A stretch of DNA of 64,000 nt from Prochlorococcus marinus str. MIT 9211 (GCF_000018585.1 NC_009976.1:1419941-1483940); one strand, 5' to 3'; counted from the stretch's first letter, positions 7,357 through 27,045 are shown. Program-made: numbers and translations. The notes: generated by a model from the sequence alone, not told the origin.

Positions 7357-9120
7357 TCAACCCTCAGAAAAACTTCTTCGTACAAACTTCCCATTGATTC
7401 CTACCAGGCAGAAAGAACAAATAACCAATCCTATCCACCCGCCTCTCTCCTGATGCAATAAGAATGATCCTGTTGAGAAAAGGCCGCCAAAAAGTACTCC
7501 AATGCTTAAGGAAAAACGAATCAACAAATCTTGCAAAGGATCAACAGCCTGCACTCGAAACTTATTTCTTAAAACCTCCCATCCAGGACCAGGAGGCTTT
7601 ACTAAAACTACAAATTTTTCTAAAACCTCTTCTGATTCAGGTGGAGTTGTGAACATAGCAATTAACCAAGTAATTGCAGTAAGGCCAGTTGTGACCATCA
7701 ACTTAATTCCATAGTCATCGATCCTCAGAACAGGGACTATAGATGTCACAAGTCCTACAAAAAAGCCAGAAAGCATTGCTGCCAACTCTGCTATTGCATT
7801 TATGCGCCACCAAAACCATCGCAAAACAAGAACTACTCCTGGACCAGTACCAATAGCAATAACCAAACGAAAGATTGCACCAATACTATCGCTGATCAAA
7901 GCTGTGCAAATTCCCAACAGAAGCAAAATAGAGCTTGTTATTTGGCCTATCAACAACAATTCTTTTTGACTAGCCGTAGGCCTAAAAAATCTTTGATAAA
8001 GGTCATGAGTCAAATAGCTTGCACCCCAATTAATAGAGGTGCTAACAGTACTCATAAAGGCTGCTACTAAAGAGACAACTACTAACCCTAGAACCACAGG
8101 TGGCAGATATCGTACCGCGAGAGTGGGATAACTCATTTCCCAATCCTGCTGAGCAGGCAACAAAACAAGTGCTCCCAATCCGACGACAATCCAAAGCCAA
8201 CTTCTAACAAGATAATTCACAATCAGAAAAACCCAACCAGCCCTCTTTGCTTGCTTCTCATTTTGAGTCGCCAGTAATCTCTGTATAAACTCGCCACCAC
8301 CATCACTACGTCGAAAACTCCACCATTGCAGTGAAAGAAAGGCCGTAAAAGTTGCAACACTTATTCCTGCACTCTCAATCCATTCCAACCCATTGTCTGT
8401 CCATGTCCAAGGGAAAATAGAAAGCAGCTCAGGTCGATCTAAATCTTGCAACCTCAATAACATTTGATTCATCCCGCCTGAAGCATGGATAACAGCAAAA
8501 GCCACGGCAAAGGCGCCTAGGAGAGCCAGTATTAATTGAATTAAATCATTAACTACAACCGCCCATAATCCGCCAACAACTGTATAAACAAGTAAAAGGA
8601 AAGCAACCACTATAAGGAGCAATAAAGTATCACTAAAAGGTCCAAAAATGGTGTGCCCATCCACTATTCCCAATGCCTCTGCTACCTTACGCATGGCCAA
8701 GAATGCATAGCCGATGCCTATACAGTTAATAGGAATAGCCAACAAAAATGCCTTAATTGCTCGCAACCAAGCTGCAGGCAAACCTCCATAACGTAACTCA
8801 GTAAAAGCCGCATCAGTAATCACCCCGCTTCGACGCCACATTGGAGCAAAGACAACTGTCATTGCTACATGCGCCAATCCAAAACTCCACCATTCCCAAT
8901 TTCCAGGAAGGCCACGAGTTCCTACAACTCCTGCGACATAGAGAGGTGTATCAATTGAAAATGTTGTAGCTGCCATTGAAGCCCCAGCAAGCCAGCCGGT
9001 CAGCCGACGCCCTGCAACAAAGTAATCACTATCAGAACGATTTCTCCGCGACAAAGCTATTCCCAAAAATAAAGTAGCTGTCAAATACCCAAGTAAAACT
9101 AACCAATCAATTAATGTCAT
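7357..9120 (-). CDS. Sodium:solute symporter family protein
   Basis: A 587-residue integral membrane protein with 13 or more hydrophobic segments, of the SSS/SLC5 type. The N-terminal region (YFVAGRRLTGWLAGASMAATTFS) is typical of the family, where sodium and solute are bound near the broken first helix. A later segment MSTVSTSINWGASYLTHDLYQRF also fits the family. The predicted role is Na+-coupled uptake of an organic solute across the inner membrane. The substrate cannot be assigned from sequence alone. It starts 30 nt after rlmN on the same strand. Confidence 0.87.
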   Translation of the reverse strand: MTLIDWLVLLGYLTATLFLGIALSRRNRSDSDYFVAGRRLTGWLAGASMAATTFSIDTPLYVAGVVGTRGLPGNWEWWSFGLAHVAMTVVFAPMWRRSGVITDAAFTELRYGGLPAAWLRAIKAFLLAIPINCIGIGYAFLAMRKVAEALGIVDGHTIFGPFSDTLLLLIVVAFLLLVYTVVGGLWAVVVNDLIQLILALLGAFAVAFAVIHASGGMNQMLLRLQDLDRPELLSIFPWTWTDNGLEWIESAGISVATFTAFLSLQWWSFRRSDGGGEFIQRLLATQNEKQAKRAGWVFLIVNYLVRSWLWIVVGLGALVLLPAQQDWEMSYPTLAVRYLPPVVLGLVVVSLVAAFMSTVSTSINWGASYLTHDLYQRFFRPTASQKELLLIGQITSSILLLLGICTALISDSIGAIFRLVIAIGTGPGVVLVLRWFWWRINAIAELAAMLSGFFVGLVTSIVPVLRIDDYGIKLMVTTGLTAITWLIAMFTTPPESEEVLEKFVVLVKPPGPGWEVLRNKFRVQAVDPLQDLLIRFSLSIGVLFGGLFSTGSFLLHQERGGWIGLVICSFCLVGINGKFVRRSFSEG

Positions 9121-9150
9121 GGAGTCATCTGCCTTTTTTGAATCAAAGAC

Positions 9151-10385
<1,235 letters not shown>

Positions 10386-10425
10386 CTATAGGTTAGCAAT
10401 AGAGCATAGCTTTAACGTTTTTACC

Positions 10426-14535
<4,110 letters not shown>

Positions 14536-14572
14536 CTAAGGTCGAGTGATTTGAGAAAATGTTGATAAAGAA

Positions 14573-16480
<1,908 letters not shown>

Positions 16481-16527
16481 CTAGAAAATGTTGGTAAAAG
16501 AAATAATGAAATAGTTGATAGTAGAGA

Positions 16528-19500
16528 TTAATCCTCTTGATAATCTGATCCCAATGATTCATAAGTTGGTCTACTAGGAGTACTTCGACGTGGATTAACA
16601 TCCTGCATCAAATCAACTTCTTTCCCTTCATCTGTATACACTCCAATGTCTAGTCCAAGAGACTGAAGTTCTCGCATTAAAACTTTGAACGATTCTGGGG
16701 TTCCTGGCCTTGGAATTGGCTTGCCTTTGACAATTGCATTAAGCGCCTCATTTCGACCTTGCATATCATCAGACTTGACAGTCAACAATTCTTGCAAAGT
16801 ATATGCTGCTCCATAAGCCTCTAAAGCCCAAACCTCCATTTCTCCTAAACGTTGTCCTCCTTGTTGAGCTTTACCTCCTAAAGGTTGCTGAGTAACTAGA
16901 GAGTACGGACCAGTAGAGCGAGCGTGAATTTTATCGTCTACTAAGTGAACTAATTTAAGGAAATGTGAGTAGCCAACTGCAACAGGCTGATCAAAAGGTT
17001 CTCCAGTCCTTCCATCTCTTAGAAGTAGCTTTCCTGGGTCTTCTGGGTTGTAGACCCATTCTTTGCCTGGCAAACTAGCGGCCTCTTTAAGGTAAGCAGT
17101 TACTGTCTGATAGGACTTTTCAGCACCATACATTTCGTCGAATGGAACAACTTTAACCCTGCAATCCAAATTCGAGGCTGCCCAACCCATCAACAACTCA
17201 AAAACTTGTCCAACATTCATTCTACTTGGCACACCAAGAGGGTTAAGGACAATATCTACTGGGGTTCCATCAGGCAAATAAGGCATGTCTTCTCTAGGAA
17301 GTATCCGACTAATAATTCCCTTATTCCCATGGCGTCCTGCCATCTTATCCCCTACTTGTATTTTTCTTCTTTGTGCCACATAAACTCGAACTACCATATT
17401 TGCTCCAGGCGGAAGTTCATCACCCTGTTCTCTCGTATAAATACGCACATCAACGACTCGACCTCTTTCAGTACTAGGAACTCTCAATGAATTATCTCTT
17501 ACATCTCTTGCTTTTTCACCAAATATAGCCCTTAAAAGCTTCTCTTCAGGAGGTTGATCAGACTCCCCCTTAGGGGTAACTTTTCCTACAAGAATATCTC
17601 CGCTCTCAACAAAAGCACCAATCCTAATAATGCCCATTTCATCAAGATTACCCAAACTTTCTTCGGCTATGTTGGGAATTTCCCTCGTTATTTCCTCTGG
17701 GCCTAGTTTTGTTTGTCGAGCTTCAATCTCATATTTTTCAATATGCACTGAAGTATATAGATCATCTTTTACTAATCTCTCACTGACTAAAATTGCATCC
17801 TCATAGTTATAACCCTCCCAAGGCATATAAGCGATTAAGACATTTTGACCTAAGGCTATTTCTCCTCCTTCACATGCAGATCCGTCTGCAAGAACCTGAC
17901 CAATAATTACCGGATCGCCATTATGAACAATGGGTCTTTGATTCAAGCATGTGTCCTGATTAGAACGTTGATATTTCTGCAAAGAATGATGATGCTCGGA
18001 ACCTTCTTCATCAGTAACAACAATGATATTAGCGTCTACATAAGTTACTGTTCCATTGACTTGAGAGATAGGGACCATCCCGGAGTCTCTAGCAACCTGT
18101 GTTTCCAAACCTGTCCCAACTAAAGGTCGTTCTGGACGCAGAAGAGGGACAGCTTGACGCTGCATATTAGAACCCATTAAAGCCCTGTTTGCATCGTCAT
18201 GTTCTAAAAATGGAATTAAAGATGTCGCTACAGAAATCACTTGCACTGGTGAAAGTTGCACATAATCCACTTGCTCAGGAGGAACCTTCTCAAAATCCTG
18301 CCTATATCTAACTGGAATCAAATCAGCAACAATCATGCCTTCTTTATCCGTAGCAACATCACCAGGCGCAACTCTGCATTCATCTTCTAGATCAGCAGAT
18401 AGATAAATTGGCTTTCCCTCCTTAATAACTCTTCCTTTATCTACTTTCCAGAAAGGCGTTTCAATGAATCCATAATCATTAACCCTGGCATGAGTAGCTA
18501 AGGAATTAATTAGACCAGCATTTGGCCCCTCTGGAGTTTCAATAGGACACAAGCGTCCATAATGAGAAGGATGAATATCTCTTACCGCAAAACCTGCTCT
18601 TTCTCTAGTTAAACCACCTGGTCCTAATGCCGAAATCCGCCTTTTATGAGTTAATTCAGCCAAAGGATTGGTCTGATCCATAAACTGACTAAGTTGACTT
18701 GATCCAAAGAACTCTTTAACAGCAGCCACTAGAGGCTTGGGGTTTACTAGTTGTGCTGGAGTCAATGAATCTGTTTCACCTACTGTCATTCTTTCCTTGA
18801 TTATTCTTTCAAGACGATTTAAACCAACACGAACTTGATTTTGCAATAACTCTCCAACAGATCTAACTCTTCTATTACCAAGATGGTCAATATCATCTAA
18901 AGTCGCCCCACCAACATCTAGCTCAAGATTAATTAAATAATCAATAGTAGAAAGAACATCCTCATGAGTCAGAGTTCTTACAGAGTCAGGTATAGTTAAA
19001 CGTAATTTCTTGTTTATTTTATATCTACCGACACGTCCTAAATCATAACGTTTTGGGTCAAAGAACCTGCTCTGAAGCAATTGCTGACCACCACTGACTG
19101 AGGGTGGTTCGCCAGGTCGCAACTTTTTATATAGCTCAAGCAAAGCCTGATCCTCGGAGCTAATACCTTCTTCATCAGCGGCTTCAATAGATTTCTTATA
19201 GTATTCAGGATGTCTTAATTTATCTATTACATCATTATCTGATAGACCCATTGCTCTCATTAGAACATGAGCATTAATTTTTCTAGTTTTATCTACACGA
19301 ACATGAAGTAAATCATTCTTATCTGTTTCAAACTTTAACCATGCCCCGCGATTAGGAATAACACTTGCATTGTAAGTTCTTCGGCCATTTTTATCTTGCT
19401 CATCTTTAAAATATACGCCAGGGCTTCTTACTATCTGATTAACAATTACTCTTTCTGCTCCATTAATGATAAATGTTCCTCTTTCAGTCATTAATGGCAA

Positions 19501-19818
19501 TTCACCAATAAAAACTTCTTGTTCTTTTATTTCTCCAGTTTCTTTATTAATAAGACGGCAAGTTACATACATTTGGGAAGCAAAAGTTGCATCGCGCTTT
19601 TTAGCTTCTTCCACATCATGGCGAGGCCGCTTAAGCCGATATTCACTGCCAATAAAATGTAGCTCTAGCTTGCCCGTGTAATCAGTAATTGGTGAGAAGT
19701 TCTCAAGCTCCTCAATTAAACCTTTTTCCAAAAACCACTTAAAGCTTGCACGCTGCACCTCAACCAAGTCAGGCAGGTGTGTAGCGGTCTTAGCGACCTG
19801 AATCGCGCTTCTACTCAT
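16528..19818 (-). CDS. rpoB: RNA polymerase beta subunit (RpoB)
   Basis: A 1096-residue beta subunit. Recognisable landmarks are the rifampicin-pocket region ([20 protein letters not shown] then [10 protein letters not shown]), the [17 protein letters not shown] segment, and the C-terminal [23 protein letters not shown] motif. It forms the active-site cleft together with RpoC1 and RpoC2. It is the first of the three polymerase genes and has a 287-nt leader between it and tatD, which may hold its own promoter. Confidence 0.97.
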   Translation of the reverse strand: MSRSAIQVAKTATHLPDLVEVQRASFKWFLEKGLIEELENFSPITDYTGKLELHFIGSEYRLKRPRHDVEEAKKRDATFASQMYVTCRLINKETGEIKEQEVFIGELPLMTERGTFIINGAERVIVNQIVRSPGVYFKDEQDKNGRRTYNASVIPNRGAWLKFETDKNDLLHVRVDKTRKINAHVLMRAMGLSDNDVIDKLRHPEYYKKSIEAADEEGISSEDQALLELYKKLRPGEPPSVSGGQQLLQSRFFDPKRYDLGRVGRYKINKKLRLTIPDSVRTLTHEDVLSTIDYLINLELDVGGATLDDIDHLGNRRVRSVGELLQNQVRVGLNRLERIIKERMTVGETDSLTPAQLVNPKPLVAAVKEFFGSSQLSQFMDQTNPLAELTHKRRISALGPGGLTRERAGFAVRDIHPSHYGRLCPIETPEGPNAGLINSLATHARVNDYGFIETPFWKVDKGRVIKEGKPIYLSADLEDECRVAPGDVATDKEGMIVADLIPVRYRQDFEKVPPEQVDYVQLSPVQVISVATSLIPFLEHDDANRALMGSNMQRQAVPLLRPERPLVGTGLETQVARDSGMVPISQVNGTVTYVDANIIVVTDEEGSEHHHSLQKYQRSNQDTCLNQRPIVHNGDPVIIGQVLADGSACEGGEIALGQNVLIAYMPWEGYNYEDAILVSERLVKDDLYTSVHIEKYEIEARQTKLGPEEITREIPNIAEESLGNLDEMGIIRIGAFVESGDILVGKVTPKGESDQPPEEKLLRAIFGEKARDVRDNSLRVPSTERGRVVDVRIYTREQGDELPPGANMVVRVYVAQRRKIQVGDKMAGRHGNKGIISRILPREDMPYLPDGTPVDIVLNPLGVPSRMNVGQVFELLMGWAASNLDCRVKVVPFDEMYGAEKSYQTVTAYLKEAASLPGKEWVYNPEDPGKLLLRDGRTGEPFDQPVAVGYSHFLKLVHLVDDKIHARSTGPYSLVTQQPLGGKAQQGGQRLGEMEVWALEAYGAAYTLQELLTVKSDDMQGRNEALNAIVKGKPIPRPGTPESFKVLMRELQSLGLDIGVYTDEGKEVDLMQDVNPRRSTPSRPTYESLGSDYQED

Positions 19819-20105
19819 GCGAGAACCTGCGGTTAATAAGGGTGAAACAAAACTGGACTGAGATAGTTTGGCCTTTGTAAAGTCGATTTATTAAGACAAA
19901 GAGATTGCTCAAAGTAGTCCCTTAGCAAGAAAAGGGTTCCTTTGTACTCAATGGGTCAATAAAATCGGTTCAAACTTGCAAAAGTCAACAAAACTCTGAA
20001 GGGGAGGCCATGCTTCTCTAAACGAAGGCGTAGGAAACCACACCAAGTCCAGGACAATTCTTGATATTACACTTTGATGATTTTTTTAGCCAGCAAAAGT
20101 CTTTA
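19819..20105 (-). promoter_or_regulatory. rpoB leader with a candidate sigma-70 promoter
   Basis: This 287-nt gap between tatD and rpoB holds no credible gene. On the minus strand a TTGACT box (19983-19988) is followed after 18 nt by TTTTAT (19959-19964), a plausible -35/-10 pair. This would leave a leader of about 140 nt before the rpoB ATG. The boxes are matched by eye in AT-rich DNA, so chance is a real alternative. Confidence 0.3.
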
Positions 20106-20891
20106 TTAGATCAAATTAAACAATTTAATCGCATTGTCAGTGCTTTGATTGGCCACTGTCAGAAAAGATTTCCCCCTAATCTCAGCAATCTTTTTAGCCA
20201 CTGCCTCAACATGAGCAGGCTCATTACGTTTACCTCTCCAAGGGACAGGAGACAAAAACGGGCAGTCAGTTTCTATTAAAAATCTATCTTCGGGTACCTT
20301 GCGAGCACAAAGATGTGTTTTCTGCGCTTTAGGGAATGTAACCATGCCACTAAAACTGATAAAAAAGCCTAAATCCAAAAAAGCTTGCATTTCTTGAGAG
20401 TCCCCCGCCCAACAATGCATAACCCCTTTAGGGCAAATATCCAAATCCCTTAGCTCAGAAAGCAAATCAATCATAGGCTGAGCAGCATCTCTACAATGAA
20501 TTATCACTGGCAAATCCAGCTCAAAAGCCAATTTCAATTGAGGCTTTAAAACAGCTAATTGTTCATCAAGATTTGAATCCCTAAAAAGATCCAAACCAAG
20601 TTCACCAATCGCAACTACTCGAGAATCTTCTAAGGCAGCTCTGCGTAAAACTTCTAAAGTCTCATCAGTCCAAGAATTTATATCTAGAGGGTGTACTCCG
20701 ACTGAATATCTCAATTCAGGGAACCTATCTGCCAAAGCACGAATTGCTGGAATCTCCGAAGCTTCAACACATGCATGAACAAGACTTTGTACCCCAACAG
20801 CTCTCCACCTTTCTGCTATCTCATCCAAGTCTTCTTCGAAATTTTTAAAAATAAGATGGCAATGACTGTCTATGAGTACAGGTCTAGTCAT
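20106..20891 (-). CDS. tatD: TatD-family metal-dependent hydrolase
   Basis: A 261-residue TIM-barrel hydrolase of the TatD/YcfH family, typically a metal-dependent DNase or RNase acting in quality control. Metal-site motifs are in order: DSHCHL near residue 8, GELGLD, VIIHCRDA, MHCWAGD, and IETDCPF. It is placed between rpsT and rpoB on the same strand. The exact nucleic acid substrate is not known from sequence. Confidence 0.92.
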   Translation of the reverse strand: MTRPVLIDSHCHLIFKNFEEDLDEIAERWRAVGVQSLVHACVEASEIPAIRALADRFPELRYSVGVHPLDINSWTDETLEVLRRAALEDSRVVAIGELGLDLFRDSNLDEQLAVLKPQLKLAFELDLPVIIHCRDAAQPMIDLLSELRDLDICPKGVMHCWAGDSQEMQAFLDLGFFISFSGMVTFPKAQKTHLCARKVPEDRFLIETDCPFLSPVPWRGKRNEPAHVEAVAKKIAEIRGKSFLTVANQSTDNAIKLFNLI

Positions 20892-20961
20892 AGTGATGGA
20901 ACTTCAAAATAATCAATTACTTTTTCTGCATTGATAGTAATCGCTCTTTTAAGTAAAAAAA

Positions 20962-21294
<333 letters not shown>

Positions 21295-21329
21295 CTACAT
21301 TACCGCAGCGAGCTAATTTTAAAAAACAT

Positions 21330-21350
21330 ATTGTCCCAATACAGGACAAT
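21330..21350. repeat. Inverted repeat in the rpsT/hisD divergent region
   Basis: Seven-base arms ATTGTCC (21330-21336) and GGACAAT (21344-21350) flank a 7-nt spacer. It lies between the divergent rpsT and hisD starts, about 20 nt before the hisD TTG. It could be an operator or a hairpin in the hisD leader. No matching regulator is recognised. Confidence 0.5.
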
Positions 21351-21370
21351 TAAATAAGCAAGGTCTTAGT

Positions 21371-22720
21371 TTGTTAAAAGAGTTGAACTCAAAAAGATTG
21401 CCTAAAAAGGACCAAATATTAACTTGCACAAACAACCTCCAGGACGCAATGACTGCCCTGGAAAGGATATCCAATAGAACTTGCGGAGACGGTCAAAAAA
21501 AGGCTGTTCTTACAGTAGAAAAAATCCTTGAACGAGTAAAAAAGGATGGGGATACAGCTCTGATTGAATACACTAAAAAATTTGATGGATTTGACCCTGA
21601 TCCCCTTGAGGTTCCTTTAGAAGCAATAGAAAGAGCATGGGAAGAAACTCCAAAGCCACTTCAAGATGCTCTAATTACTGCAAAACATAGAATCCAAGAC
21701 TTCCACCAAAAGCAAATTCCAAAAAATATTCTTTTTAAAGGGATTGAGGGTGAGACATTAGGTAGGCGATGGCAACCTGTTCAAAAAGCAGGCATCTATA
21801 TTCCTGGAGGAAGAGCTTCTTATCCCAGCACAGTTCTTATGAACGCAATTCCTGCATCTGTAGCGGGAGTAAAAGAAATTATTATGGTTTCTCCTGGAGG
21901 TTCTAATGGTCTTGTGAATCAAACTGTACTCGCTGCGGCTTATATCACAGGAATAAAAACAGTTTTTAGGATAGGCGGGGCTCAAGCCATTGGAGCAATG
22001 GCATATGGAACAAACACAATTCCAAAAGTTAATGTAATAAGTGGTCCCGGCAATTTATATGTCACTTTGGCGAAGAAATACGTTTATGGAGATGTTGGAA
22101 TTGATGCTCTTGCCGGTCCCAGTGAAGTACTAATTATTGCCGATAATAGTGCCGATGTTCGTCATATTGCTGCTGATTTACTTGCACAAGCAGAGCATGA
22201 TCCATTGGCAGCGACAATCTTGCTAACAACTAACTCCGTTCTTGCTGAAAAGATTGATGATGAAATTATGGAGCAGTTAGAAGAGCATCCACGAAAAGAA
22301 ATATGTCTTAAGGCACTTAAAGACTGGGGCCTAATTGTAATTTGCAATGACTTAGAAACTTGTGCAAAGTTAACAGATTACTTTGCACCTGAGCATCTAG
22401 AATTATTACTAAAAATGCCATATCAGGTGGCGGATAAAATCAATAATGCTGGTGCAATTTTCATAGGCGCTTGGAGCCCAGAAGCTACTGGAGACTATCT
22501 TGCTGGTCCAAACCACACATTACCAACATCAGGAACTGCAAGATTTAGTGGGGCTTTAGGGGTGGAGACTTTCATGAAGAACACTTCAATTATTGAATTT
22601 AATAAACAAGCTTTCGATAAGAATAGTAAGGCAATTATTGAGCTTGCGAATAGCGAAGGACTTCATAGTCATGCGAAGTCAATAGAGATTAGACTCTCTA
22701 AATCTTCTGAAGAGATTTAA
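21371..22720 (+). CDS. hisD: Histidinol dehydrogenase
   Basis: HisD catalyses the last two NAD-dependent oxidations of histidinol to histidine with a zinc ion. The 449-residue protein has [53 protein letters not shown] and the AEHDP segment with metal and catalytic residues. The start is TTG at 21371; other TTG codons follow in frame, so the exact N-terminus is uncertain. Its 3' end overlaps the convergent rpiA by 23 nt. Confidence 0.95.
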   Translation: MLKELNSKRLPKKDQILTCTNNLQDAMTALERISNRTCGDGQKKAVLTVEKILERVKKDGDTALIEYTKKFDGFDPDPLEVPLEAIERAWEETPKPLQDALITAKHRIQDFHQKQIPKNILFKGIEGETLGRRWQPVQKAGIYIPGGRASYPSTVLMNAIPASVAGVKEIIMVSPGGSNGLVNQTVLAAAYITGIKTVFRIGGAQAIGAMAYGTNTIPKVNVISGPGNLYVTLAKKYVYGDVGIDALAGPSEVLIIADNSADVRHIAADLLAQAEHDPLAATILLTTNSVLAEKIDDEIMEQLEEHPRKEICLKALKDWGLIVICNDLETCAKLTDYFAPEHLELLLKMPYQVADKINNAGAIFIGAWSPEATGDYLAGPNHTLPTSGTARFSGALGVETFMKNTSIIEFNKQAFDKNSKAIIELANSEGLHSHAKSIEIRLSKSSEEI

Positions 22721-23411
22721 CACCTGGGGTTCCAGATACAATTTCTCCAACTAATACCTCATCTGCAAGATTAACGAATAAGCCATTTTCAAGGACACCA
22801 GGTATATTATTGATTTGCTTTTCAAGGGTTTGAGGGTCGTTTATACCACCTGCAAAAGTTACATCTAAAACCAAATTCCCCTGATCTGTGACAATTGGAC
22901 CGGCTTTCTTTTGCGCCATTCGAAGCTGACTTACTCCGCCAATTTCGTGAATCTTATTTTTCACCAATTGCCAAGCTGAAGGCAAAACTTCTACAGGCAG
23001 TTTAAAAGTGAGATTTAGAGTCTTAACAATTTTACTGGAATCAACAACCACTACAAAACGCTCAGCCAAAGAAGCAACAAGTTTTTCTTGAACATGGCAA
23101 GCACCACCGCCTTTAATTAATTGAAAATTAGAATCAACTTCATCAGCACCATCTATTGCTAAATCAATTTGCGAGACAGCTGATAGACCTTGTAAAGGAA
23201 TGCCAAGTTCAGTTGCAAGGACTTCTCCTTGAAACGAAGTTGTCACTCCAACAATATCTTTGAGATGACCTGACGAGATCTTTGCCCCTAAGGCTTTAAT
23301 CATTAAGGCAGCGGTTGATCCTGAGCCAAGTCCTAGAACCATCCCATCGTGAATTTGCTCAATAGCTGCTTTAGCAACAGCCTCTTTCATTTGAGTTTGC
23401 AAATCTTCCAT
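22698..23411 (-). CDS. rpiA: Ribose-5-phosphate isomerase A
   Basis: RpiA interconverts ribose-5-phosphate and ribulose-5-phosphate in the Calvin cycle and pentose phosphate pathway. The 237-residue protein shows [15 protein letters not shown] near residue 27, the DGADEVD segment with the acidic active-site residues and [14 protein letters not shown] with the catalytic glutamate. It is 36 nt downstream of the HtrA protease gene on the same strand. Confidence 0.96.
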   Translation of the reverse strand: MEDLQTQMKEAVAKAAIEQIHDGMVLGLGSGSTAALMIKALGAKISSGHLKDIVGVTTSFQGEVLATELGIPLQGLSAVSQIDLAIDGADEVDSNFQLIKGGGACHVQEKLVASLAERFVVVVDSSKIVKTLNLTFKLPVEVLPSAWQLVKNKIHEIGGVSQLRMAQKKAGPIVTDQGNLVLDVTFAGGINDPQTLEKQINNIPGVLENGLFVNLADEVLVGEIVSGTPGVKSLQKI

Positions 23412-23447
23412 ACTAAAAAAATCCTTGGCGAGACAGTAGCAAAGTTT

Positions 23448-24596
<1,149 letters not shown>

Positions 24597-24702
24597 TCAC
24601 CTTCCTTTGAAGGCAACTCAAACTTTAATCTAATGATCTTAGATTTATCTAGATTATAGAAAAGCAAAGTTTATCCAGTAGAATTTTATTGCCTGGCGGT
24701 TA

Positions 24703-24769
24703 CCTCCTTTATTGGAGGCAGGTGCTATCTGGAAGCTGTCGGGCGAAATGCCCGATTAAACCCTGCCTC
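24703..24769 (+). ncRNA. Structured RNA leader of the rimP operon (candidate)
   Basis: Three pairing elements are visible: CCTCC (24703-24707) with GGAGG (24714-24718); GAGGCAGG (24715-24722) with CCTGCCTC (24762-24769); and inside that, TCGGGC (24739-24744) with GCCCGA (24750-24755) closing a GAAAT loop. The first two stems share bases 24715-24718, so they are mutually exclusive. The structure ends one base before the proposed TTG start of rimP. I match it to no known riboswitch class; function is inferred. Confidence 0.45.
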
Positions 24770-25237
24770 TTGTCAAATCCAATCGTCACGAGTTTAAAGA
24801 TTCTTGCATCCAATACGGCTGCCGATAAGGGTTTAGAAGTTGTTGAGTTGAAATTTAATCCCCACAGCAAACCAATTACAATTCAAGTGCAAATCCAAAA
24901 AAAACCAAAGAAAGATGTCTCACTAGATGACTGCGCACAATTTAGTGAACTGATAAGTGAGACTATTGAACTCTCGAAATTAATCAATGAACCTTATCTG
25001 CTAGAAATTAGCAGTCCAGGTTTAGGGGATTTGCTTCAAACTGATAAAGACTTTAAAACTTTCAAAGGGTTCCCCATTGAAGTACTCTTTAAAAATAACG
25101 AAAACACAAAACTTACTAAAAGTGGACTACTGCATGAAAGATCAAAGGAATACTTGCTAATAAATATAAAAGGGAGAATCAGCAAAATCCCTAGGGAAGA
25201 TGTAATAACAGTTCAATTGACAAGCCCTACAGGCTAA
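24770..25237 (+). CDS. rimP: Ribosome maturation factor RimP
   Basis: RimP assists 30S subunit maturation. The family core is recognised in GLEVVELKFNPHSKPITIQVQI, SLDDCAQFSELISETIE, YLLEISSPGLGDLLQTDKDF, and a C-terminal SH3-like barrel. The TTG at 24770 gives 155 residues with a start (SNPIVTSLKILASNTA) that fits the family. The frame is open back to TTG at 24689, but the extra residues would overlap the RNA leader and have no family resemblance. nusA follows by 55 nt, the usual rimP-nusA order. Confidence 0.87.
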   Translation: MSNPIVTSLKILASNTAADKGLEVVELKFNPHSKPITIQVQIQKKPKKDVSLDDCAQFSELISETIELSKLINEPYLLEISSPGLGDLLQTDKDFKTFKGFPIEVLFKNNENTKLTKSGLLHERSKEYLLINIKGRISKIPREDVITVQLTSPTG

Positions 25238-25292
25238 TCAATCAAAACACAATCTTCTCAGCAAAAAACCAAATTTCTTTATCCCAGCCTCG

Positions 25293-26708
25293 ATGGCACT
25301 AGTTCTTCTCCCTGGACTCAATAACCTGATCGACGACATAAGTGAGGAGAAAAAGCTCCCTGCTCAGGTCGTTGAGACTGCTCTTAGGGAAGCACTCCTA
25401 AAAGGTTATGAAAGATATAGACGAACCCTCTATCTAGGGATTAATGAAAACCCCTTCGAAGAGGAATACTTTAGTAATTTTGATGTTGGACTGGATCTTG
25501 ATGAAGAAGGTTATCGAGTATTAGCAAGCAAAATCATTGTTGACGAAGTTGAGAGTGAAGATCATCAGATCGCTTTATCTGAAGTCATGCAAGTTGCTGA
25601 AGATGCTCAAATAGGAGACACAGTAGTTCTAGATGTAACTCCTGAGAAAGAAGAGTTTGGAAGAATGGCAGCTGCAACAACTAAGCAAGTCCTTGCTCAA
25701 AAGTTGCGAGATCAACAGCGAAGAATGATTCAAGAAGAATTTGCAGATTTAGAAGATCCTGTCCTAACTGCTCGAGTAATTAGATTCGAACGTCAATCAG
25801 TAATCATGGCAGTCAGTTCAGGGCTAGGCAGACCAGAAGTTGAAGCGGAGCTCCCTCGCAGAGATCAACTGCCAAACGATAATTATCGCGCAAATGCAAC
25901 TTTCAAAGTATTTCTAAAAGAAGTAAGTGAAACACCCAGGCGAGGTCCTCAATTATTTGTTAGTAGATCTAACGCTGGTTTAGTAGTTTATTTATTTGAA
26001 AACGAGGTACCAGAAATCCAAGAAGGGTCCGTCAGGATAGTAGCTGTGGCTAGAGAAGCTAATCCTCCAACACGAGCTGTCGGACCCAGAACAAAAGTCG
26101 CTGTTGATAGCATTGAAAGAGAAGTGGACCCAGTAGGCGCATGCATAGGTGCAAGAGGATCCAGAATTCAGCAAGTAGTTAATGAACTGAGAGGAGAAAA
26201 AATAGATGTGATTCGCTGGTCTGCAGACCCAGTCCAATACATTTCTAATTCGCTCAGTCCTGCAAGAGTTGAAGTTGTAAGGCTCGTTGATCCAGAAGGG
26301 CAGCATGCGCATGTCTTAGTGCCCCCTGATCAACTTAGTCTTGCAATTGGAAGAGAAGGTCAAAATGTTCGATTAGCAGCAAGACTTACTGGCTGGAAAA
26401 TCGATATTAAGAATTCACAAGAATATGACCAAGAGTCTGAAGATTCAGCAGTTGCTGAACTGATCTCTCAAAGAGAAGAAGAAGAAAGTCTGCAAAGAGA
26501 AGCTGAAGAAAGATTGGCTGCAGAACAGGCTGCTAGGGCAGAAGAAGATGCCCGACTAAGAGAGCTTTATCCTCTTCCAGAAGATGATGAAGAGAATATA
26601 GAAGAAAGTACAACTGAATTAGAAGAGCTTCCAATAAGTGAAAATGAAGAAGCCAAACAAAATGAAGGATTGAGTAATGAACAAAGCCCCGAGGATGGAC
26701 CCCGGTGA
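25293..26708 (+). CDS. nusA: Transcription termination/antitermination factor NusA
   Basis: A 471-residue NusA with an N-terminal polymerase-binding domain, an S1 domain (near residues 135-200), and two KH domains (ACIGARGSRIQQVVNELRGE and LAIGREGQNVRLAARLTGWK). The C-terminal ~85 residues are acidic and low in complexity (EEEESLQREAEERLAAEQA). NusA tunes pausing, termination and antitermination. Its TGA overlaps the GTG of ylxR by 4 nt (GTGA at 26705-26708). Confidence 0.96.
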   Translation: MALVLLPGLNNLIDDISEEKKLPAQVVETALREALLKGYERYRRTLYLGINENPFEEEYFSNFDVGLDLDEEGYRVLASKIIVDEVESEDHQIALSEVMQVAEDAQIGDTVVLDVTPEKEEFGRMAAATTKQVLAQKLRDQQRRMIQEEFADLEDPVLTARVIRFERQSVIMAVSSGLGRPEVEAELPRRDQLPNDNYRANATFKVFLKEVSETPRRGPQLFVSRSNAGLVVYLFENEVPEIQEGSVRIVAVAREANPPTRAVGPRTKVAVDSIEREVDPVGACIGARGSRIQQVVNELRGEKIDVIRWSADPVQYISNSLSPARVEVVRLVDPEGQHAHVLVPPDQLSLAIGREGQNVRLAARLTGWKIDIKNSQEYDQESEDSAVAELISQREEEESLQREAEERLAAEQAARAEEDARLRELYPLPEDDEENIEESTTELEELPISENEEAKQNEGLSNEQSPEDGPR

Positions 26709-26983
26709 ACCAAAAAACCGTCCTGCGTCGCTGTGTTGCATGTCGAAAATTAATCGACCGCCAACAACTTTGGAGAGTGACAAGAGACCATCAGGGCGGA
26801 GTAGTCCTCGACGAAGGCATGGGTCGCTCAGCTTATCTATGCCCTAATGAGGCCTGCCTCGAAGAAGCTTTGCGGCGCAAACGTCTCCAAAAAGCACTCA
26901 GATGTCAGGTACAGATGAGTATTTTAGAGGTGCTGCAAAATCGTTTAAATAGCTGCAATGATGCAAGCTCTGAGGCAATATGA
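26705..26983 (+). CDS. ylxR: YlxR-family (DUF448) RNA-binding protein
   Basis: A 92-residue protein between nusA and infB, the family's usual place. It has the CVACRK motif, then WRVTRDHQGGVVLDEGMGRSAYLCPNEACLEEAL. The fold is a small basic RNA-binding domain; the role is probably in RNA or nucleoid handling. Start GTG overlaps the nusA stop. Confidence 0.9.
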   Translation: MNQKTVLRRCVACRKLIDRQQLWRVTRDHQGGVVLDEGMGRSAYLCPNEACLEEALRRKRLQKALRCQVQMSILEVLQNRLNSCNDASSEAI

Positions 26984-27045
26984 GTAATAGCCCCACCTTT
27001 TAGAAGGTTCCAAAAACACATGGCCAGGACTTACTGGAGAACTTA

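Noticed and set aside
24690-24700. 5S rRNA-like string TGCCTGGCGG
   Set aside because: It is 10 bases only and no 5S structure follows.
24689-24769. Extended rimP N-terminus from TTG at 24689
   Set aside because: The 27 extra residues lie in the hairpin leader, are cysteine- and glycine-rich, and do not resemble the RimP family; TTG at 24770 fits the family better.
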